A DNA stretch of 64,000 nt from Sphingomonadales bacterium (GTDB lineage Bacteria; Pseudomonadota; Alphaproteobacteria; Sphingomonadales; Sphingomonadaceae), in assembly GCA_017302615.1 (NCBI GenBank), contig JAFLDB010000010.1:1-64000 (forward strand). Direction: 5' to 3'. Positions 30,272-39,934 of this stretch are shown here, one piece after another. The notes beneath the pieces were generated by a model. The model was not told the origin of the DNA. It saw only the letters and a program-made list of their open reading frames with translations, and searched no databases. Numbering within the stretch: position 1 is the stretch's first letter; the number at the start of each line of letters is the position of its first letter. Both the position numbers and the translations under genes were made by a program.

Positions 30272-31741
30272 CTAGTCCTTCTGCTGCGCGAGCGCGGCGA
30301 CCAGCGTCCCCAACCCGACCGAATTCGACCCCTTGACGAGGATCGCGTCGCCGCCTTCCACGCCGTGCGCCCGGAACGCGTTGAGCGCCTCGGCCGCCGT
30401 TTCGCAATGGGCGAAGGCAATGGCCTTGCCAAGCGCGCCGCTGGCGGCTTTCCCCAGTTCGTCGGCCAGCGCTTTCATCTCCGGCCCGACCAGCAGGGCA
30501 TAGTCCGCGCCCGATGCCGCCAGCGGCTCGATCAGCGCGGCGTGATAGGCCGGACCGTGCTCGCCCAGTTCCTTCATCGCGCCCAGCACGGCAATGCGGC
30601 GGCGCGCAGGAGTGGCACCAAGCTGCGCCAGCGTGGCCCGCATCGAGGCCGGGTTGGCATTGTAGCTTTCGTCGATCAGCAGGGCCCGGCCGGAACCGTC
30701 TCCACCTTGCGCCTTCAACTTGTGGCGCTGGCCCCGGCCCTTGAGGCCCGGCATTTCGGCCAGGGCCAGCCCGGCGGCGCCCAGATCCCCGCCGGCCGCC
30801 CCGACTGCGGCCATGACGGCCAGCGAATTGGCAATCCAGTGTTCGCCCGGTTCGGCAACGGTGTAACACACCCGCCGCGCGCCCAGATCGGCGGTGACCA
30901 GCGATCCTCCGCCCGGAGCCGGCACGGCATCGAGCAGGCGGACATTGGCATGGGCCTCACGGCCGAACGAAACCACCGTCGCGCCCAGCCGCTCGGCCGC
31001 CTGGCGCAGTTGCTCGAAATGCGGCGTGTCCGTGGGAATGATCGCCACGCCGCCCGGCTCCAGCCCTTCGAAGATCTCGGCCTTGGCATCGGCGATCGCC
31101 TCCATGCTGCCCAGGTTTTCGATATGGGCCGGGGCGATGGTGGTGATGACCGCCACATGCGGGCGGACCTGCGCGGTCAGGGCACGGATTTCCCCCGCAT
31201 GGTTCATGCCCATTTCGAACACGCCGAACTTGGCTGCGGCCGCCATCCGCGCCAGGCTGAGCGGCACGCCTACGTGGTTGTTGTAACTCTTGACCGAGCG
31301 GTGCGCCGCGCCCCGGCTGGAGCGGTCGAGCGCGGCAAAGATCGCTTCCTTGACCCCGGTCTTGCCAACTGAACCGGTTACTCCGATTACGGTCGCATCT
31401 GCCCGATTTCTCGAGGCTTTTGCCAGAAGCTCAAGTGCAGTTGAGGTGTTTTCGACCAGGATGTGCGGACCATTTACCGGGCGATCGACCACCACTGCGG
31501 CGGCGCCCCGGGCAAAGGCCATGTCGACAAAGCGGTGACCATCCATGGTCTCGCCTTTCAGGGCGAAGAACAGATCGCCGGGCACCACATCGCGGCTGTC
31601 GATCTCGACCCCGGAGACCTGGAACTGGCCGAAGGCGACCCCGCCCACCGCCCGGGCGATTTCCACCGCGTCCCACAGGGCCAGCCCCATGAGGTCGGTC
31701 GGTTCGCTGGGCCACTCGAGGATCTTTGCCAGAGCATTCAT
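30272..31741 (-). CDS. murF: UDP-MurNAc-tripeptide--D-Ala-D-Ala ligase
   Basis: A 489-residue Mur ligase adding the D-Ala-D-Ala made by Ddl. ATP-loop [23 protein letters not shown], and [13 protein letters not shown] (the MurF carbamate/ATP region) are clear. ATG 31741 overlaps the murE stop (ATGA). Confidence 0.97.
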   Translation of the reverse strand: MNALAKILEWPSEPTDLMGLALWDAVEIARAVGGVAFGQFQVSGVEIDSRDVVPGDLFFALKGETMDGHRFVDMAFARGAAAVVVDRPVNGPHILVENTSTALELLAKASRNRADATVIGVTGSVGKTGVKEAIFAALDRSSRGAAHRSVKSYNNHVGVPLSLARMAAAAKFGVFEMGMNHAGEIRALTAQVRPHVAVITTIAPAHIENLGSMEAIADAKAEIFEGLEPGGVAIIPTDTPHFEQLRQAAERLGATVVSFGREAHANVRLLDAVPAPGGGSLVTADLGARRVCYTVAEPGEHWIANSLAVMAAVGAAGGDLGAAGLALAEMPGLKGRGQRHKLKAQGGDGSGRALLIDESYNANPASMRATLAQLGATPARRRIAVLGAMKELGEHGPAYHAALIEPLAASGADYALLVGPEMKALADELGKAASGALGKAIAFAHCETAAEALNAFRAHGVEGGDAILVKGSNSVGLGTLVAALAQQKD

Positions 31742-33213
31742 TCGTCGTTCCTCCCCGGTGGGGCTGCACATTCCCGCGCCACGGCAACATCATCGAACGG
31801 CAGCACCCGGGAGTTCTCGCCCGCGCCGATGATCTGGCCCTGCTCGTGCCCCTTGCCGGCCACCAGCACGATGTCGTTGGCTCCGGCCTCGGCAATTGCG
31901 GCAGCAATCGCCGCGCGGCGATCCCCCACTTCGCGCAAGGTTGCGCCGCCAGAAAGGACAGCGGCGCGGATCGCGGCCGGATCCTCGCCGCGCGGGTTGT
32001 CGTCGGTCACGATGCCAAGGTCGGCCTTTTCGGCCACGATGCGGCCCATCGGCGCGCGCTTGCCGGCATCGCGATCCCCGCCGGCACCGAACACCACGAT
32101 CAGCCGGCCCGTGCAGTGCGGCCTGAGTGCTGCGATCGCCGCTTCAAGTGCATCCGGTGTATGTGCGTAGTCCACGTAGACTGGCGCTCCAGTACGCGTG
32201 ATCGCCGCGCGTTCCAGCCGTCCGCGCACCGGCTGCAGCCGCGCCAGTGCATCGAACACCTGTGCCGGATCACCCCCGCTCGCCAGCACCAGCCCGGCCG
32301 AAACCAGCGCATTGGCCGCCTGGTAGGCCCCGATCAGCGGCAGCGCGATCTTGCGCGCCTGCCCGCCGAATTCGATTTCAAGGGTCTGCCCGAGTTGCCC
32401 AGGAGTCCTTGAAAGTAAACGGATTCCTTCCGCATCGGCGCGCTCGCCCACGCCCAGAAGGGTCAGCCCGCGCCGCCGGACGTGGTCGCTCGCCCGCTCG
32501 CTCCAGGCATCGTCCATCCAGACCACGCCGGTCCCGCCGTCGGCCACGACTTCGTCAAACAGCCGCATCTTGGCCGCAAAGTAGTCGTCCATGTCCTTGT
32601 GGTAATCGAGATGATCGCGCGAGAGATTGGTGAACCCCCCGGCCAGCACCCGCAGCCCCTCGTTGCGGAACTGGCTCAGCCCGTGGCTCGACGCCTCATA
32701 GGCGACGTGGGTGACCCCTTCGCGGGCAAGACCGCTCATATTGGCCAGGAACGTCAAGATATCCGGCGTGGTCAGGCCGGTCGAAACGCTTTCATCTGCC
32801 GTCGTCACCCCCAGGGTGCCGATCGAGGCCGAGCGGTGCCCGGCCATCCGCCAGAGCTGGCGGGTCAGCTCGACGCAGCTGGTCTTGCCGTTGGTTCCGG
32901 TCACGGCAACCACCGTTTCCGGCACCGGCACAAAGAACTGGGTCGCGAGCCGCGCGAAAGTCTGACGGGGATTGACCGAGACAATGTGGATCGCACCGTC
33001 GACCCGCGCTTCGGGCCGCGCCACAACGGCGACCGCACCCGCCGTGATGGCGGCCGGAATGAAGTCCTCGCCATTGACGACCGCGCCCTGAAACGCGCCG
33101 AACACCATGCCCGGCGCGACCTTGCGATTATCGATCGCAAAACCGGTGATCTGGGGATCGTCCGTCAGGGCAAGAGTCAGGCCGGCCCGCTCGGCCAGCT
33201 GTCCCAGCCTCAT
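31738..33213 (-). CDS. murE: UDP-MurNAc-L-Ala-D-Glu--meso-diaminopimelate ligase
   Basis: A 491-residue Mur ligase. ATP-loop TGTNGKTS is at 105-112. The C-terminal DDNPRGEDP carries the DNPR motif that selects meso-diaminopimelate, so the peptidoglycan is the Gram-negative DAP type. YEASSHGLSQ and NLSRDHLDYH, which contain the metal and carbamylated-Lys neighbourhoods, are present. The start overlaps the ftsI stop (ATGA). Confidence 0.97.
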   Translation of the reverse strand: MRLGQLAERAGLTLALTDDPQITGFAIDNRKVAPGMVFGAFQGAVVNGEDFIPAAITAGAVAVVARPEARVDGAIHIVSVNPRQTFARLATQFFVPVPETVVAVTGTNGKTSCVELTRQLWRMAGHRSASIGTLGVTTADESVSTGLTTPDILTFLANMSGLAREGVTHVAYEASSHGLSQFRNEGLRVLAGGFTNLSRDHLDYHKDMDDYFAAKMRLFDEVVADGGTGVVWMDDAWSERASDHVRRRGLTLLGVGERADAEGIRLLSRTPGQLGQTLEIEFGGQARKIALPLIGAYQAANALVSAGLVLASGGDPAQVFDALARLQPVRGRLERAAITRTGAPVYVDYAHTPDALEAAIAALRPHCTGRLIVVFGAGGDRDAGKRAPMGRIVAEKADLGIVTDDNPRGEDPAAIRAAVLSGGATLREVGDRRAAIAAAIAEAGANDIVLVAGKGHEQGQIIGAGENSRVLPFDDVAVARECAAPPGRNDE

Positions 33214-34937
33214 TCCTTGGGTTCCTTGCCAACCAGCGGCGCCAGATCGGTAATATCGACATCGCGGGTGGCATCGGGCATCACCCCCAGCAGCGGGCCA
33301 ATCCGGGGGACCAGCCGTCCAACCACCGGCGCCGCGTTCCAGGCCGCCGTGCGCTGGCCAGAGGTGGCGGCAGTGCCTTGTGGCTCATCCAGCATGGCAA
33401 TCACGACATAGCGCGGACGGTCCATCGGGAAGGCCGCGGCAAAGGTCGCCACCAGGCTGGTGCGGCGATAGCCACCGACACCCGGCTTTTCGGCCGAGCC
33501 GGTCTTGCCGCCGACCCGGTAACCGACCGCGTCAGCCTTCTTGCCAGTCCCCAGTTCGACGATCATGCGCAGCATCTGGCGCATCCGTGCGCTGGTGCTG
33601 GCCTGGAACACCCGGCGACCCTCGACCGCCTGACCGGGCTCCACCTTGACCAGCGTGGCCGGCCGCCAGATCCCGCCATTGACCATTGCAGCATAGGCGC
33701 TCGCCAGGTGCAGCGGCGTTACGGCAATGCCGTGGCCATAGGAGACGGTCATGGTGGTGATGCGCGACCAGTTACCCTTGGGCCAGAGCGGAAAGCCCTT
33801 GGCCGGCAGTTCGATTTCGGCGCGCTTGTCCATACCGAGCGCCCGCATCGTCGCATTGAGCCGCTGGCCGCCCACTTCGTCGGCAATCTCTGCCGTGACG
33901 ATGTTGGAGGAATGCATCAGCGCTTCCGGCACGTTGAGCGAAGCGCCCAGCGCATGGCTGTCGCGAATCTGGAACCCGCCGATCGAGATCGGACGGGCGG
34001 ATTGGTAGCGCCGACCCAGATTGGTCACGACTCCAGCATCAATCGCGGCAGCAATGGTCAGCGGCTTGAACGTGGATCCGAGTTCATAGACCTGGTTGGT
34101 CACCCGGTTGAAAATGAAGCTTTCCCCGGTCCGATCGATCAGATTGGGATTGAACGAGGGGAGCGAGGCAAGCGCGATCACCTCGCCGGTTTCCACATCG
34201 AGCACGATCCCGGCCGCGCCTTTGGCATTGGACAGGGCCATGCCGCGCGACAGTTCGTCCTCCAGCGCGCCTTGCACGCGGGTATCGATCGAAAGCGCCG
34301 CCGGTGTGCCACGGGTGGCGGGGTCAGTCAGGCGCTCGTCAAAGACCTGTTCCATCCCGACATGGCCGCGCCCGTCCGCACCGACAAAGCCCAGCACGTG
34401 GGCCGCCATGGACCCTTGCGGATAGAACCGCTCGGTCTCGCGCGGGAACTCCAGCGCCGGTTCGCCGAGGGCATGAACGCGGTTGGCGTCTTCAGGCAGG
34501 ATACGGCGGCGCAGGTATCCCGGGCGTCCTTCCGCCAGCCGCGCCGCCAGCGCGTTGACTTCCAGGTCAGGGAAGATCTTGACCAGTTCCTCCGCCACCT
34601 GGCGCGGCGTGCGAACCAGCGGCGGACCATCGCCACCAAGTGCCGCCGGGTTGTACCACAGGGCATAAGCGGGAAAGGCGCGGGCGAGCGGCACGCCGTT
34701 GCGATCGACGATATCGCCGCGCTCGGGCAGCAGGGTAGTACCGATCTGCTGCTGGGTCGGAGCCTGCTCGAACAGCCCGAGAATGGCGATCCGGACCAGC
34801 GCGGCAAGAGCAATTGCGGTGAACCCGCCGACCACCCACAGCACCCGCCACTTGGCCATCAGCAAGCTGCGCGCACGGACATTTACCAGCGCTCCGCGAC
34901 CGGACGATAAGGCAGTGGAGATCGCGATCGACGTCAT
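33210..34937 (-). CDS. ftsI: Septal peptidoglycan transpeptidase FtsI (PBP3)
   Basis: A 575-residue class B penicillin-binding protein. A short basic cytoplasmic tail and one membrane helix (about 31-54) are followed by a dimerisation domain (LPERGDIVDRNGVPLA) and the transpeptidase. Active-site motifs are Ser288-T-F-Lys291, SSN in LMHSSNIV, and KTGSAEK. It works with FtsW at the septum. The start overlaps the ftsL stop (ATGA). Confidence 0.97.
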   Translation of the reverse strand: MTSIAISTALSSGRGALVNVRARSLLMAKWRVLWVVGGFTAIALAALVRIAILGLFEQAPTQQQIGTTLLPERGDIVDRNGVPLARAFPAYALWYNPAALGGDGPPLVRTPRQVAEELVKIFPDLEVNALAARLAEGRPGYLRRRILPEDANRVHALGEPALEFPRETERFYPQGSMAAHVLGFVGADGRGHVGMEQVFDERLTDPATRGTPAALSIDTRVQGALEDELSRGMALSNAKGAAGIVLDVETGEVIALASLPSFNPNLIDRTGESFIFNRVTNQVYELGSTFKPLTIAAAIDAGVVTNLGRRYQSARPISIGGFQIRDSHALGASLNVPEALMHSSNIVTAEIADEVGGQRLNATMRALGMDKRAEIELPAKGFPLWPKGNWSRITTMTVSYGHGIAVTPLHLASAYAAMVNGGIWRPATLVKVEPGQAVEGRRVFQASTSARMRQMLRMIVELGTGKKADAVGYRVGGKTGSAEKPGVGGYRRTSLVATFAAAFPMDRPRYVVIAMLDEPQGTAATSGQRTAAWNAAPVVGRLVPRIGPLLGVMPDATRDVDITDLAPLVGKEPKE

Positions 34938-35437
34938 TCAGCCCGCTCCCTGGCCGGCTCGACCTTGCTGAGCCGGTCGCCAAGAGTGGCGGCATTGGCG
35001 GGCTTGCGCTTGGGTTCGCGCTCGGGCTCGGCAGCCATCGCCTTGCCGGTCAGGGGATTGACCATGGCCGGCAGCGCACTGGTTTCGCGCGGCACCTCGG
35101 CGCTGGCCATGCGGATCGGGCTCGGCGCGTCGGGCGCGCGTGACTTGCCGAGCGAGGCCAGTTGACGCTCACCTTCCAGGTATTGCCCGGCGGCGGGGGC
35201 CTGGTAGCCGAACTCGACCTCGTTCAGGCTGCGCAACTGTTGCTGGTTGGCGCGGGTCTGGAATTCGGTTTCCAGCAGCAGCTTGTCCTGCTTGACGGCC
35301 AGGATCTGGCGCTCGGTCAGCCGGACCTGGCTTTTGACCGCGTTGACCTTGAAGGTCAAAACCACGGTGAAAGTGAAGCATACCAGCAGAACAGCAGCCC
35401 AGCCGATCGAGCGGATCCGGTCACGCGTCAGGTTCAT
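34934..35437 (-). CDS. ftsL: FtsL-like division protein
   Basis: A 167-residue small bitopic protein in the usual ftsL place. The membrane helix is about residues 12-29. A coiled coil follows (about 30-85: [28 protein letters not shown]), as needed to pair with FtsB. The C-terminal 80 residues are a Pro/Ala/Glu/Lys-rich tail with no known motif, longer than in enterobacterial FtsL. The identification rests on position and topology because the family is poorly conserved. Confidence 0.88.
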   Translation of the reverse strand: MNLTRDRIRSIGWAAVLLVCFTFTVVLTFKVNAVKSQVRLTERQILAVKQDKLLLETEFQTRANQQQLRSLNEVEFGYQAPAAGQYLEGERQLASLGKSRAPDAPSPIRMASAEVPRETSALPAMVNPLTGKAMAAEPEREPKRKPANAATLGDRLSKVEPARERAE

Positions 35438-36387
35438 GCCGCCCTCCTTTCGCGCGCGGGAGCGGCAGTACGGGTGGCAGCACGCAAAGTGGCGGAGCGG
35501 GCGCGCGGGTTGCGATCGAGCTCGGCCAGAGAAGGACGGACCGCCTTGGCCACCTCGGCAAAGGTCGGGGCCTTGCCCGGGGCAGCAGCGGGCAAATGGC
35601 GCGAGGTATTGGCAACCGCGCCGCTGGCATCGCGCAGGAACTGCTTGACGATGCGGTCTTCCAGACTGTGGAAGCTGACCACCGCGAGCTTGCCGCCGGG
35701 GCGCAGCAGTTCCTCGGCAGCGGCGAGCCCGGCGTTGAGTTCATCGAGCTCCGCATTGACGTGGATGCGGATCGCCTGGAAGCTGCGGGTGGCGGGATCC
35801 TTGGGTGCACCGGGCCGGTGACCGAGCGCCTTGCGCACCACCTGGGCAAGCTGGCCGGTGGTTTCCAGCGGGCGCGCAGCCACGATCGCGCGCGCCACAC
35901 GGCGGGATTGTCGTTCTTCGCCAAAGTGATAGAGTACATCAGCGATGGCGGATTCAGCCGCGGTATTGAGGAAATCGGCGGCGCTTTCGCCTTCCTGGCT
36001 CATCCGCATGTCAAGCGGACCGTCAGCCGAAAAGGCGAAGCCGCGTCCGGCCTGATCGAGCTGCATCGAGGACACGCCGATGTCCATCACCACCCCGTCA
36101 ACCCGCGCAATTCCGGCATCGGCAAGGCTTTCGACCATTTCCGAGAAGCGCCGCGGGTGGAGCACGAGGCGGGGCGGCTGGGCACTTGCCTCGGCCCACT
36201 GGCGGCCCGCGGCGATCGCATCGGGATCGCGGTCGAAGGCGTGAACGGTGGCCCCGGCATCAAGCAACTTGCGGGTATAACCACCGGCACCAAAGGTGGC
36301 GTCAACCACCACACAACCGGCACACGGGGCCAGGGCCGCGATCACTTCATCGAGCAGAACCGGCACATGCGGAGCGGCGGCGGTCAT
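35434..36387 (-). CDS. rsmH: 16S rRNA (cytosine(1402)-N(4))-methyltransferase
   Basis: A 317-residue SAM methyltransferase (MraW). N-terminal [13 protein letters not shown], the SAM loop [30 protein letters not shown] and the end [16 protein letters not shown] are signatures. ATG 36387 overlaps the mraZ stop (ATGA); the frame is open further upstream inside mraZ. Confidence 0.97.
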   Translation of the reverse strand: MTAAAPHVPVLLDEVIAALAPCAGCVVVDATFGAGGYTRKLLDAGATVHAFDRDPDAIAAGRQWAEASAQPPRLVLHPRRFSEMVESLADAGIARVDGVVMDIGVSSMQLDQAGRGFAFSADGPLDMRMSQEGESAADFLNTAAESAIADVLYHFGEERQSRRVARAIVAARPLETTGQLAQVVRKALGHRPGAPKDPATRSFQAIRIHVNAELDELNAGLAAAEELLRPGGKLAVVSFHSLEDRIVKQFLRDASGAVANTSRHLPAAAPGKAPTFAEVAKAVRPSLAELDRNPRARSATLRAATRTAAPARERRAA

Positions 36388-36887
36388 TTGCGCCCCTTCC
36401 CGCTGCGAGCCTGGCTGGCGAGATCGAGGCAAGCCTCCTGCGCGTCTTCCCAGCCGGTGCCCATCCGCGCCAGCTCGTCCGGGTTCCAGATCGTGAAGCT
36501 CTTGCCGCCGCCCTGGAAGAAGGCGGCATCGGTCAGGTTGCCGAGCTTGAAATAGCGCTCGGGCAGGATGAAGCGGCCGGAATCGTCGAACGGCACCTTG
36601 GCAAAGCCATAGAGCTGGGCCGAGCGCATATCGCGGTCATAATCCTGCCCGCGGTCCAGCGCATAGCGCTCCTCGCGGTCGAGCTCGGCTTCGAATTCGG
36701 CAACGCGCGACAGGCCGAAGCCGACCAGGCATTTCCAGCGGGAATGCTTGGTCAGGCACAGGACGCGTTCACCATTGCCGGAATCGCGGACCGCCTTGCG
36801 GAAATCGGGAGGCAGCACGAAGCGACCCTTTTCGCCGATCAGCGAAAAGCCCTGGCCGCTATATGTGATCGGCTTGCCCGCCTCCAC
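36384..36887 (-). CDS. mraZ: Transcriptional regulator MraZ
   Basis: A 167-residue AbrB-like double-hairpin DNA-binding protein that heads and represses the dcw operon. Two SpoVT/AbrB-type repeats are visible: [13 protein letters not shown] (about 19-31) and [13 protein letters not shown] (about 103-115). A basic tail follows ([10 protein letters not shown]). Its own target is probably the repeat block at 37045-37071 upstream. Confidence 0.95.
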   Translation of the reverse strand: MEAGKPITYSGQGFSLIGEKGRFVLPPDFRKAVRDSGNGERVLCLTKHSRWKCLVGFGLSRVAEFEAELDREERYALDRGQDYDRDMRSAQLYGFAKVPFDDSGRFILPERYFKLGNLTDAAFFQGGGKSFTIWNPDELARMGTGWEDAQEACLDLASQARSGKGRK

Positions 36888-37225
36888 TTGCCCGTCCCGC
36901 CTTAGCCGGGATTGCTCCCGGACCCCGAATAAACGCCCCTGCCCCAGCCGCGCGCCCTCGCGGCCGGCCCGCCCCTTGCGGCGCGCGGCAGACTCAACCT
37001 TGTCGATGAAATGAATTCTTAACCCTGCTTGCGCCGGGATGGAAGGGAAAATTGCGGGAAATGACGGGAAATCACGTTAACAGCCTATTTTACTGTGGAT
37101 TCCTGTCAAGAAAAGGCGTGCCAGGACCGCCGCCTAGGCAGCCTTTCCGACTCAAAATCAACAATTTACCGAGGTTTTTCCGTGTCCGGTTTGCGCCGTC
37201 CCGCGGTTTCCCGCATCCGCGTGAA
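36888..37225. other. 338-base noncoding region upstream of dcw
   Basis: No frame with coding character is seen between mraZ and the preceding membrane-protein gene. It holds the candidate promoter/operator block and three GANTC sites (36991, 37098, 37149), and predicts a mraZ leader of nearly 190 bases. Confidence 0.6.
37045..37109 (-). promoter_or_regulatory. Candidate mraZ/dcw promoter, GANTC site and MraZ operator repeats
   Basis: Minus-strand -35 TTGACA (37109-37104) and -10-like TAGGCT (37087-37082) are 16 bp apart. A GATTC (37098-37102) lies in the spacer. Just downstream, over the expected start and first bases of the leader, GGGAAA occurs three times on the plus strand (37045, 37056, 37066) at 11 and 10 bp. 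E. coli MraZ binds TGGGN repeats at 10-bp period placed between promoter and start codon. The strand of the repeats differs here, so the match is suggestive only. Confidence 0.5.
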
Positions 37226-37978
37226 TCAGCGCGCGGCGAAGGCCATGTCGAGCAGCCAGGCAAATGCCCGGGCGCGGGCGCCGTCAGCATCCTCAGATTC
37301 CAGCACGGCGGCATCGGCCAGGGCCACGACCCGCCCCTTGCCGATCGCGCAGGTGACGGCCAGGCCATCGGCCCAGAGCCGGCAATTGCCCTGCCCTTCG
37401 GTCACGAACTGCCCCGGCAGGTTGACCGGCACGGCCATGCCCATCACTTCCGGCCGCCCCTCGCCCAGCGTCTGCTCCTCGGCAAAACGCAGTTCCAGGC
37501 CCCAGCGCCCGAGGATCGGCGAAAGCAGCGCCACGGCCTGCGGACGACGCGGATCGGCGAGAGCAAAGTCGGAATGGGCGGTCAGCGCCGGATCGGCCAG
37601 CAGCAACAGTTGCCCGCCGCCGCGCACCCATTCGTCGAGCGCGACATTCTCCTGCGGGCTGAGCACGCGCGGCTGGGCCAGCACCAGCCGCCGCACCCGT
37701 CCCAGCGGTTCCCCCCCAGGTATGCCGGCCAGGGTATCGAGCGGCAACACCGGTCCGGTCCCAGCCAGAACGTCGCGCGCCCAGTGCGGCGTGGCGGCGG
37801 GATCCAGCGCGGCGGCAAGGTCCGGGCTTTCCGACCACAGGATCGGCAGAGTGGTGAACAGCCCAACCGGCTCGGTCCCGCGCTGGTTGCGGGCCTGACC
37901 TACCCAGGCAATGGCGGCAAGGATCAGGACAAGGACAGCCACCACCCCCCAGACGGGGCGCGGCCTAACGCGGAGCAT
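37226..37978 (-). CDS. Membrane-anchored DUF4350/GldG-like protein of unknown function
   Basis: A 250-residue protein with one N-terminal membrane helix (about 10-27), then a soluble periplasmic domain. The middle has a GATase1/flavodoxin-like outline (LVLAQPRVLSPQENVALDEWV, GGGQLLLLADPALT, AIGKGRVVALADAAVLE), as in DUF4350 or GldG-like ABC-associated domains (tentative). The start overlaps the end of the next gene by 14 bases. It is the last gene before the dcw operon on this strand. Confidence 0.65.
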   Translation of the reverse strand: MLRVRPRPVWGVVAVLVLILAAIAWVGQARNQRGTEPVGLFTTLPILWSESPDLAAALDPAATPHWARDVLAGTGPVLPLDTLAGIPGGEPLGRVRRLVLAQPRVLSPQENVALDEWVRGGGQLLLLADPALTAHSDFALADPRRPQAVALLSPILGRWGLELRFAEEQTLGEGRPEVMGMAVPVNLPGQFVTEGQGNCRLWADGLAVTCAIGKGRVVALADAAVLESEDADGARARAFAWLLDMAFAAR

Positions 37979-38306
37979 TCGCCCCGCTGGTTCCGCCCGT
38001 CGGTGAGGATGAGGCGCTGGGCGCGGTGGTGGGAACCACGCCGATTTCGGCCAGAGGATCGCTGCTGCCGGGCGAGGCGCTGGCCGAAGCCTGCGCCGCC
38101 GGGGTGCTGTTTACCGCTTCGTTCAGGCGGGCGCGGTCATTGATGATATTGGCCAGGCCCACCACCAGCAGCACCGCGGCAATGCCGAACAGTCCCGTCT
38201 GCAGCCGCTGCACCGCCTGCGCACGCAGCTCCCGCGCCGACGGCGGCACGAAATGCTGGGGGGCGGAAAGGCCCTCGTTGACCCGTTGTGGCGGTTGGCT
38301 TGCCAT
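37965..38306 (-). CDS. Small single-pass membrane protein
   Basis: A 113-residue protein starting MASQPPQRVNEG. The cytoplasmic N-terminal part (about 38 residues) is followed by one membrane helix (about 37-55, LFGIAAVLLVVGLANII) and a Ser/Ala/Pro/Thr-rich low-complexity tail. There is no family I know. It lies 20 bases after cysK and overlaps the next membrane-protein gene by 14 bases, so the three are probably one transcript. Confidence 0.7.
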   Translation of the reverse strand: MASQPPQRVNEGLSAPQHFVPPSARELRAQAVQRLQTGLFGIAAVLLVVGLANIINDRARLNEAVNSTPAAQASASASPGSSDPLAEIGVVPTTAPSASSSPTGGTSGANAPR

Positions 38307-38326
38307 TCTGAGGGGAGACTAGCCGA

Positions 38327-39334
38327 TCAGGCGAGCCAGGGGAAGACCGGCAAGCCTTTCGCCTTCAGCCATTCGGCATTGTAGAGGCTGGAGAGGTAAC
38401 GGAAGCCGGTATCGCACAGGATTGTCGCCACCCGCGCGTCCTCGCGCCCTTCGGCCACCAGCTGGCGGCCCAGCGCCACCGCGCCGGCCACGTTGATCCC
38501 GGATGACAGGCCCAGGCACAGCCCTTCTTCCTGCAGCAGCCGGGCGACCCATTCGAGCCCTTCCTCGTCCGAGATCCGGAACTGGGTGTCGATCGGCGCG
38601 CCTTCCAGATTGGCAGTGATCCGGCCCTGCCCGATCCCTTCGGCCACCGAAGTGCCTTCGGCCTTGAGCTCGCCATGGGCGTAATAATTGTACAGCGCAG
38701 CGCCGTGCGGATCGGTCAGCGCGATGCGGACGTTCTCGTCGAAGGCCTTCAGCCCCAGCCCGACCCCGGCGATGGTCCCGCCGGTCCCGGCCGCACAGGT
38801 GAACCCGTCGATCCGCCCGTCCATCTGCGCCCAGATTTCCGGCGCGGTGCTTTCGATATGGGCCTTGCGATTGGCGATGTTGTCGAACTGGTTGGCCCAG
38901 ACCGCGCCTTCGGTTTCCTCGGCCAACCGGCGCGAGGTGTGGACGAAGTGGCCCGGATTGGAAAACGGCGCGGCCGGCACCAGCACCAGCTCCGCCCCCA
39001 GCGCGCGCAGCGTGTCCATCTTCTCGCGGCTTTGCGTCTCGGGCATGACGATCACCGTCTTGTAGCCCAGCGCATTGGCGACCAGCGCAATGCCGATCCC
39101 GGTGTTGCCGGCCGTGCCCTCAACAATGGTCCCGCCCGGTTGCAAGGCGCCGCGCGCCTCGGCATCGCGGACGATCCACAGCGCGGCGCGATCCTTTACC
39201 GAGGCACCAGGATTGGCGAATTCACACTTGCCCCAGATCTCGCAGCCGGCCGCCTCGCTCGGTCCCTGCAGCAGGACGAGCGGCGTATTGCCGATAAGGT
39301 CAAGGGTCGATGATTGAACGAGCGGCTTGGTCAT
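38327..39334 (-). CDS. cysK: Cysteine synthase A
   Basis: A 335-residue PLP enzyme (fold type II) making cysteine from O-acetylserine and sulfide. The start is MTKPLVQSS at 39334. DLIGNTPL, the PLP lysine in NPGASVKDRAA, GTAGNTGIG and the phosphate loop AAGTGGTIAG are present, with the C-terminal SSGINVAGA. It consumes the sulfide made by the cobA-cysH operon. Confidence 0.94.
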   Translation of the reverse strand: MTKPLVQSSTLDLIGNTPLVLLQGPSEAAGCEIWGKCEFANPGASVKDRAALWIVRDAEARGALQPGGTIVEGTAGNTGIGIALVANALGYKTVIVMPETQSREKMDTLRALGAELVLVPAAPFSNPGHFVHTSRRLAEETEGAVWANQFDNIANRKAHIESTAPEIWAQMDGRIDGFTCAAGTGGTIAGVGLGLKAFDENVRIALTDPHGAALYNYYAHGELKAEGTSVAEGIGQGRITANLEGAPIDTQFRISDEEGLEWVARLLQEEGLCLGLSSGINVAGAVALGRQLVAEGREDARVATILCDTGFRYLSSLYNAEWLKAKGLPVFPWLA

Positions 39335-39437
39335 GGCGCGAGAGGTAGGTTCGCACGAGCGCAAGCGCAACGGATTTGCGCTTCATTGACGCAAAGCTGG
39401 CGTTGGCCGCTCTCGCCAACCACGCCGCCCACCTTCG

Positions 39438-39461
39438 TCATCCCCGCGCAGGCGGGGATGA
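39438..39461. repeat. Perfect 10-bp palindromic stem (REP-like)
   Basis: TCATCCCCGC, loop GCAG, GCGGGGATGA. Elements of this form recur in many alphaproteobacterial intergenic regions (family knowledge); no second copy was noticed in this window. It lies between the cysK start and the ferredoxin stop and may also end ferredoxin transcription, though without a T-run. Confidence 0.7.
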
Positions 39462-39524
39462 CAGGGTTTACGTCTTGACCGGGACAATCAGCGCGGGCGG
39501 AAACCCGCGCTGTCAGCGCGAGGC

Positions 39525-39842
39525 TCAGTCTTCCGGAGCGATCGTGACCTTCAGGCCATCCAGCGCATCGGTGATTTCGATCTGGCACGACAGGCGCGAG
39601 TTTTCCGTGCGGTGGTCGGTCGAATCAAGCAGGTCGTTCTCGTCCTCGCTCAGCGGGGTGACCTTGTCGGCAAAGGCGCCATCGACATAGACGTGGCAAG
39701 TGGCGCAGGAACAGCAGCCGCCGCACAGCGCCAGCAGTTCGTCAAACCCGTTGTCGCGGATCGCTTCCATCACCGAAACGCCGGCGCTGGCTTCGATTTC
39801 CTTTTCCTCACCGGCACGATTGACCACGACAAGCTTGGGCAT
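39525..39842 (-). CDS. [2Fe-2S] ferredoxin, adrenodoxin type
   Basis: A 105-residue electron carrier. Cluster ligands are Cys40, Cys46 and Cys49 ([11 protein letters not shown]-x5-C-x2-C) and Cys85, all present; the extra Cys43 and Cys44 lie inside the loop. LSCQIEI and the acidic surface (SEDENDLLD) are typical. Such ferredoxins serve cytochrome P450 systems or iron-sulfur assembly; no partner gene is adjacent. Confidence 0.93.
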   Translation of the reverse strand: MPKLVVVNRAGEEKEIEASAGVSVMEAIRDNGFDELLALCGGCCSCATCHVYVDGAFADKVTPLSEDENDLLDSTDHRTENSRLSCQIEITDALDGLKVTIAPED

Positions 39843-39934
39843 ATCCGTCGATCCTCTGTTTCCGCGCCCCCTATCGGCGCTTTGGCGGGGCTGCTAACCC
39901 CCTCATGTTCAATTGGCAAGCGGGACGCGCAGAC

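Noticed and set aside
33378..34910. 510-codon antisense frame over ftsI
   Set aside because: A shadow of ftsI with no recognisable domain.
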